Origin: a bacterium
GTDB lineage: Bacteria > Patescibacteriota > Gracilibacteria > JAUYGZ01 > DAOVYC01
Length of the DNA stretch: 10,034 bases
Direction of reading: 5' to 3'
NCBI GenBank assembly: GCA_030635805.1
Contig: DAOVYC010000010.1
Coordinates: 1 to 10,034, forward strand
Below the pieces are notes generated by a model, which ran no database searches, was not told where the DNA came from, and worked only from the letters and a program-made list of their open reading frames with translations. This document shows, in pieces, positions 6,912 through 10,034 of the stretch. Within the stretch, counting starts at the first letter, position 1. Every line of letters begins with the position of its first letter. A program made the position numbers and the translations under genes.

Positions 6912-6943
6912 AAAAACTAAAAACTGGAATCTTTTACTGCGAC

Positions 6944-7657
6944 CTAGTTGTGTCGTTGTCGAAAGGTATTACGCAAATTTCGGGCTTCTACGCTGGAAAG
7001 ATCCAGATCGAAAGCGCGATCAGCGAAGATGAGAGCGCGATCCAGGTCGTTAGACGGATTATCCGGACGGGTGGCGAGAATGGCGGAGGCAAGTTTTACA
7101 TACTGACGGGAAAGCCATTTTTTATCGTATTTGAGATGATCCCGATAAAAGCGTTTTTCGGCTTTATTAACAATAATATCTATTTCATAATACGGATTAT
7201 CAATATATTTATAAGCTAGTTTGTCGTACCTCAGGTAGGGTCGACCGGTTCTGTATTTACGTTTGATCTCATAAAGATCATCCGTATCCGTAAAATAGCT
7301 TTTATACATGGTTTGATTGGGGCTAAGTCCTTTTGGTTTGTCTAAAAGCAGTTCAATAAGTCCTTCATAGCCCTTTCTATGATAAAGGTCGTTGTTAATA
7401 AGTTTTTCATATTCGGCTTGAGCACGATAAAAATCGGTAATTTCGTTCTCTTTTAGATATCTTTGATGATAAATCCGGGCTTTTAAATAACCTCCTTCTA
7501 TTTCGTCTGAACTGCTTTTTTCTGCCACTCTGAGCGCCTGCTGATAGAATTTTTTAGATACTAAATATTCTACTCTTGTTTCCGTTAAAGAGGCAAAGGT
7601 TGCCGGAACCTGAAAACAGATTATGGCGACGATAAGAAAGCTAATAAGTTTTTTCAT
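6944..7657 (-). CDS. Exported helical-repeat (TPR-like) protein of unknown function
   Basis: I do not recognise a named family. From the ATG at 7657 the protein is 237 residues and opens with a clear signal peptide: MKKL, a hydrophobic core (about residues 4-15) and a likely cleavage after ATFA (residue 22). No lipobox cysteine is placed for lipoprotein processing. The mature part is helical, charged and rich in Tyr and Lys. The early helices (SKKFYQQALRVAEK, AQAEYEKLIN) and the late ones (DLDRALIFADRAFDLDLSSVEARNL) resemble tetratricopeptide pairs, suggesting a protein-protein interaction role outside the membrane. An alternative TTG start at 7705 overlaps the DUF559 stop by 4 bp and has a GGGAGGT seven bases upstream (7719-7713), a good Shine-Dalgarno match. 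It would add 16 basic residues before the signal peptide. I prefer the ATG because of the signal peptide, with real doubt. The stop is TAG. Confidence 0.65.
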   Translation of the reverse strand: MKKLISFLIVAIICFQVPATFASLTETRVEYLVSKKFYQQALRVAEKSSSDEIEGGYLKARIYHQRYLKENEITDFYRAQAEYEKLINNDLYHRKGYEGLIELLLDKPKGLSPNQTMYKSYFTDTDDLYEIKRKYRTGRPYLRYDKLAYKYIDNPYYEIDIIVNKAEKRFYRDHLKYDKKWLSRQYVKLASAILATRPDNPSNDLDRALIFADRAFDLDLSSVEARNLRNTFRQRHN

Positions 7658-7701
7658 AGGGTTTTTCTGAGGACTGATTTTCTCATGTTTTTTATGATTT
7701 G

Positions 7702-8073
7702 TCAAGGATTATACCTCCCTCTTCTTTTCTTTATTTTTCTTGTTAGATCTTCGTAAACTCCCTCTAGGTTACTCATAACCTCATTATTCCAGTAACGAAT
7801 AACTTTGATTCCATGCGAATTGAGGACACTGGTTCTTATCTCGTCATATTCCTTATTCTCAGCATGCTGATCTCCATCCACCTCTATGATTAACTTCAAT
7901 TTTCTACAATAGAAGTCTGCAATATAGTTTTCTATGGGTTTTTGACAAAGGAATTTGTAACCAAAGAATTGCTTGTTTCGCAAAACTTCTACCCAGAGTC
8001 TCTTTTCTGCACATGTTGGATTTTTGCGATTCTTCCTGGCACGTTTTGTAAGATATTGATTGTAGGGAAACAT
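7702..8073 (-). CDS. DUF559 family endonuclease-like protein (Vsr-like, PD-(D/E)xK fold)
   Basis: A small (about 123-residue) member of the DUF559 family, related to very-short-patch-repair nucleases. It shows the standard sequence: a basic N-terminal helix (LTKRARKNRKNPTCAEKRLW), FGYKFLCQKPIENYIADFYC, then LKLIIEVDGDQH, with the acidic catalytic set D53, E64 and D66, and the closing HGIKVIRYWNNEV strand and helix. All the expected acidic residues are present, so it may be an active nuclease. Its target and biological role are not established for the family. The ATG at 8073 gives the typical start; a GTG at 8109 would lie inside the palindromic repeat and is less likely. It is the only gene here ending in TGA. 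It sits between comM and an exported protein with no obvious functional link, directly beside an 87-bp palindrome, which suggests a small transferred or mobile unit. Confidence 0.85.
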   Translation of the reverse strand: MFPYNQYLTKRARKNRKNPTCAEKRLWVEVLRNKQFFGYKFLCQKPIENYIADFYCRKLKLIIEVDGDQHAENKEYDEIRTSVLNSHGIKVIRYWNNEVMSNLEGVYEDLTRKIKKRRGRYNP

Positions 8074-8101
8074 GTAGTGATAGGTTGATAATGAGAGAAT
8101 C

Positions 8102-8188
8102 AGTTTCACCCCCCTAACCCCCCTTCATAAGGGGGGAATAAAAAATGTTTCCCCCCTTTGAGAAGGGGGGACTAAGGGGGGTGAAACT
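8102..8188. repeat. Nested palindrome of G6/C6 tracts (REP-like)
   Basis: The outer arms are a perfect 14-bp inverted repeat (8102-8115 with 8175-8188, AGTTTCACCCCCCT). Inside are two hairpins with 8-bp stems CCCCCCTT/AAGGGGGG: 8118-8125 with 8129-8136 (3-nt loop) and 8151-8158 with 8163-8170 (4-nt loop). The two hairpins are also near inverses of each other, so the whole can fold as one long hairpin or as a cruciform. Each strand carries three G6 tracts. It fills the gap between the comM stop (8194) and the DUF559 start. Confidence 0.9.
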
Positions 8189-8193
8189 AGCCC

Positions 8194-9720
8194 CTACTCC
8201 TCTCCCCTTCTCCGATACTGAAGAGCTTCGGCGATGTGCTCATATTTTACCTCTTTTTCACCGGAGAGATCGGCGATAGTGCGAGCAACTTTGAGAATAC
8301 GATAATAACCGCGAGCGGAAAGATGAACCTTTTGGACAGCTTGTTCCAGAAGTAGATCTGATTTGCCGTCCAGAGGACAGATTTTGCGAATTATATTGGA
8401 AGACATTTCACTGTTTACGGTAATAGGGAGATTTTGAAAACGTTTTTGCTGAATTTTTCTGGCTTTTTCGATACGTTTTTGAATATCTTTGGACGATTCA
8501 TTTTCACCGGGAGCTTGTAATTCACGAAAACTGACCGGTGAAACCGAACAGTAAAGATCGATCCGGTCTAAAAGGGGTCCGGAAAGTTTCTTTTGATAAC
8601 GTTTGATGTTGTAGGGGCTACAAGTGCAGGTTTTAGTAGAACCTGAAACCTGATAATAACCGCAAGGGCAAGGATTCATAGCGGCGACAAGCGTAAACTG
8701 AGCGGGAAAGGAAAGGGTTCCCTGAGCACGACTAATGGTGATCTTGTAATCTTCCATCGGTTGGCGAAGAACTTCTAAAACGTTGGATGGAAATTCGGCA
8801 ATCTCGTCGAGAAAAAGCACGCCCTTGTGGGCGAGTGAAATTTCGCCTGGACCGGGAATCTTACCACCGCCGACAATGGAGACGGCGGAAGCAGTGTGGT
8901 GCACGGTACGAAAAGGTCTCTCACGGATAAGTGGTTGATCTGCCGGAAGTAATCCGGCCAGGGAGTAGATCTTGGTCACCTTGAGTGATTCATCAAAAGT
9001 CAGACGGGGAAGAATGGATTTGAGGGCCCGAGCCATAAGCGTTTTACCCGAGCCGGGTGCTCCGTTCATGAGAATATTGTGCCCGCCGGCCGCGCTGATT
9101 TCCAGCGCTCTTTTGGCGTAGGCTTGCCCCTGAATATGAGCCATATCGAATTCGTTAGCCATCTCTTTTTTCTGATCAATTTTTGTAAGTTTAAGAGGTT
9201 GAATGTCGTTATAATCTTTTAGATACATGACCATCTCTCCCAGATTTTTGACAGGATAAATTTCTATCCCTTCGATCAGAGCCGCTTCTTTGGCATTCAC
9301 CTCGGGTACGAAAGCCTTTTTAAAATTCATTTTCTTGGCGCAAGAAATGAGCGAAAGAATACCGGAAACATGGCGGAGATCGCCATTGAGTGCCAGTTCG
9401 CCAATACATAAGGCGCCTTCTAATTTTTTCAAACTTATTTGACGACCAAAAGCCGCCATCACCCCCAGGGCGATGGGGAAATCGAAACTGGGACCGGCCT
9501 TGCGCAGATCGGCCGGTGCCAGATTAACGGAAACACGAGTATAGGGAAACTTGCCACAATTTTTTACGGCACTTCGAACTCGCTCGCGTGCCTCCTGAAC
9601 GGCAGTGTCCCCCAACCCAACCACAATAAACTTTGGCAGGCCGGGGCTGACGAAGACTTCAACATCAATTTTTTCCGCGTCGAGTCCGACGGGAGCGATG
9701 GACTGTAGACTAGAAAGCAT
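8194..9720 (-). CDS. comM: YifB/ComM family Mg-chelatase-like AAA+ ATPase (branch-migration helicase)
   Basis: ComM is a hexameric helicase that extends branch migration when transforming DNA is recombined into the chromosome; homologues also exist in bacteria not known to be competent. The 508-residue length is normal. Domains in order: an N-terminal Lon-protease-like domain without protease activity (MLSSLQSIAPVGLDA through VSVNLAPADLRKAGPSFDFPIALG, ending near residue 175), then the AAA+ module with Walker A GAPGSGKT (220-227) and the family segment HHTASAVSIVGGG. Walker B follows as FLDEIAEF (303-310). A cysteine cluster NPCPCG...CTC (C351, C353, C365, C367) is probably metal-binding, and the arginine-finger region is LSGPLLDRIDLY. 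The C-terminal Mg-chelatase helical domain ends in RTIADLSGEKEV...ALQYRRR. The ATG at 9720 follows a purely A/T leader without Shine-Dalgarno. The stop is TAG, six bases from the palindromic repeat. Confidence 0.95.
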   Translation of the reverse strand: MLSSLQSIAPVGLDAEKIDVEVFVSPGLPKFIVVGLGDTAVQEARERVRSAVKNCGKFPYTRVSVNLAPADLRKAGPSFDFPIALGVMAAFGRQISLKKLEGALCIGELALNGDLRHVSGILSLISCAKKMNFKKAFVPEVNAKEAALIEGIEIYPVKNLGEMVMYLKDYNDIQPLKLTKIDQKKEMANEFDMAHIQGQAYAKRALEISAAGGHNILMNGAPGSGKTLMARALKSILPRLTFDESLKVTKIYSLAGLLPADQPLIRERPFRTVHHTASAVSIVGGGKIPGPGEISLAHKGVLFLDEIAEFPSNVLEVLRQPMEDYKITISRAQGTLSFPAQFTLVAAMNPCPCGYYQVSGSTKTCTCSPYNIKRYQKKLSGPLLDRIDLYCSVSPVSFRELQAPGENESSKDIQKRIEKARKIQQKRFQNLPITVNSEMSSNIIRKICPLDGKSDLLLEQAVQKVHLSARGYYRILKVARTIADLSGEKEVKYEHIAEALQYRRRGEE

Positions 9721-9722
9721 AC

Positions 9723-9746
9723 TAATTTTTAAATTTTTAAATTTTT
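9723..9746. repeat. Period-8 A/T repeat upstream of comM
   Basis: Three copies of an 8-base unit ((T/A)AATTTTT at 9723, 9731 and 9739) make up the 36-bp gap between the S23-like stop and the comM start. On the comM coding strand it reads as A5 and T3 runs ending two bases before the ATG. It could ease translation start without a Shine-Dalgarno by staying unstructured. AATTTTTAAATT also occurs before the M16 gene (1237-1248), though such AT-rich matches are weak evidence. Confidence 0.45.
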
Positions 9747-9756
9747 GAAATAAATC

Positions 9757-10034
9757 TTAATTTCTACTATCACAGTTTCTACTAATTTTTGAAAAAATAA
9801 GTGTTAACTCATGAGCTTCTTTCCATAATTTTCGACAGGCATCGGTTTTTTTATTATTAGAAACGGAAAGCATCCTAAGCCAGTGTTTAGACTCATTAGC
9901 TTCTTTCTTACTAAGAATAATCTTATTTCTAAAGTCTCTCTTTGAAGCCGCTTGATTTGCCTCCATATAGTTAGCTCCCACACTGGTAGCTGAACGAACA
10001 AGCTGAGAGATCATCGGTCTGCTAATTTGATCTT
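9757..10034 (-). CDS. Four-helix-bundle protein of the S23/23S rRNA intervening-sequence type, 5' end outside the window
   Basis: The frame is open to the edge at 10034 (DQISRP precedes the first visible Met), so the N-terminal helix is missing and the ATG at 10014 is internal. The visible 92 residues match the family pattern: ISQLVRSATSVGANYMEANQAASKRDFRNKIILSKKEANESKHWLRML, followed by a last amphipathic helix (ACRKLWKEAHELTLIFSKISR). Members are about 115-125 residues and form four-helix bundles that assemble as pentamers. Some are encoded inside 23S rRNA intervening sequences; most are stand-alone genes whose function is unknown. Here the flanking gene is comM, 36 bp downstream on the same strand, and no rRNA sequence is visible, so this is a stand-alone copy as far as the window shows. 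Many candidate-phyla genomes carry several copies. Confidence 0.9.
   Translation of the reverse strand, partial: DQISRPMISQLVRSATSVGANYMEANQAASKRDFRNKIILSKKEANESKHWLRMLSVSNNKKTDACRKLWKEAHELTLIFSKISRNCDSRN

Noticed and set aside
8074..8109. GTG start at 8109 for the DUF559 gene
   Set aside because: The start codon lies in the arm of the palindromic repeat and the added residues are not typical of the family; the ATG at 8073 gives the usual N-terminus.
9757..10034. S23-like gene as part of a 23S rRNA intervening sequence
   Set aside because: No rRNA-like sequence is visible around it and comM follows after 36 bp; it appears to be a stand-alone gene.
1..10034. CRISPR array, tRNA or rRNA genes
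   Set aside because: No regularly spaced direct repeats with unique spacers and no recognisable RNA gene were seen on either strand.

Overview
The window carries ten protein genes on a compact bacterial chromosome segment with short intergenic gaps (none over 300 bp). The base composition is moderately AT-rich and the genetic code is standard: no conserved gene is interrupted by TGA. Several features suggest a Candidate Phyla Radiation (Patescibacteria) bacterium, perhaps near Peregrinibacteria. These are the style of the Ndk protein (HASDS active-site motif and a KPEDIFEY tail), a membrane-tethered GEVED/SLH surface protein, the near absence of Shine-Dalgarno sequences, and the repeat-rich intergenic DNA. 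This placement is inference; no rRNA or other decisive marker is present.

Left half, + strand (1-4853): the 3' part of der (EngA, ribosome-assembly GTPase with two G domains), an M16 zinc metallopeptidase, a 97-bp inverted repeat, ndk (nucleoside diphosphate kinase), and a large envelope protein with a membrane anchor, a GEVED domain, a calcium-type repeat and SLH modules. Right half, - strand, reading leftward from 10034: the 3' part of a four-helix-bundle (S23/IVS-type) gene, comM/yifB (AAA+ helicase), an 87-bp G/C-tract palindrome, a small DUF559 PD-(D/E)xK nuclease, an exported helical-repeat protein, dnaX (DNA polymerase III clamp-loader subunit), and 5-formyltetrahydrofolate cyclo-ligase. 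The two gene groups converge with 7 bp between stop codons at 4853/4861.

Most of the genes are housekeeping: ribosome assembly (Der), nucleotide supply (Ndk, folate salvage), replication (DnaX) and processing of recombination intermediates or transforming DNA (ComM). The DUF559 nuclease and the S23-like gene are accessory-type genes set among them.

The signals most worth a second look are: an A8 run in dnaX exactly where a short gamma form would be made, with a -1-frame stop two codons later; the DUF559 nuclease directly beside a nested palindrome of G6/C6 tracts; a purine-rich DNA motif that recurs inside loops or linkers of unrelated proteins, partly in different reading frames; a first G domain of Der with departures from the guanine-recognition motifs; and an SLH protein interrupted by a calcium-loop segment.
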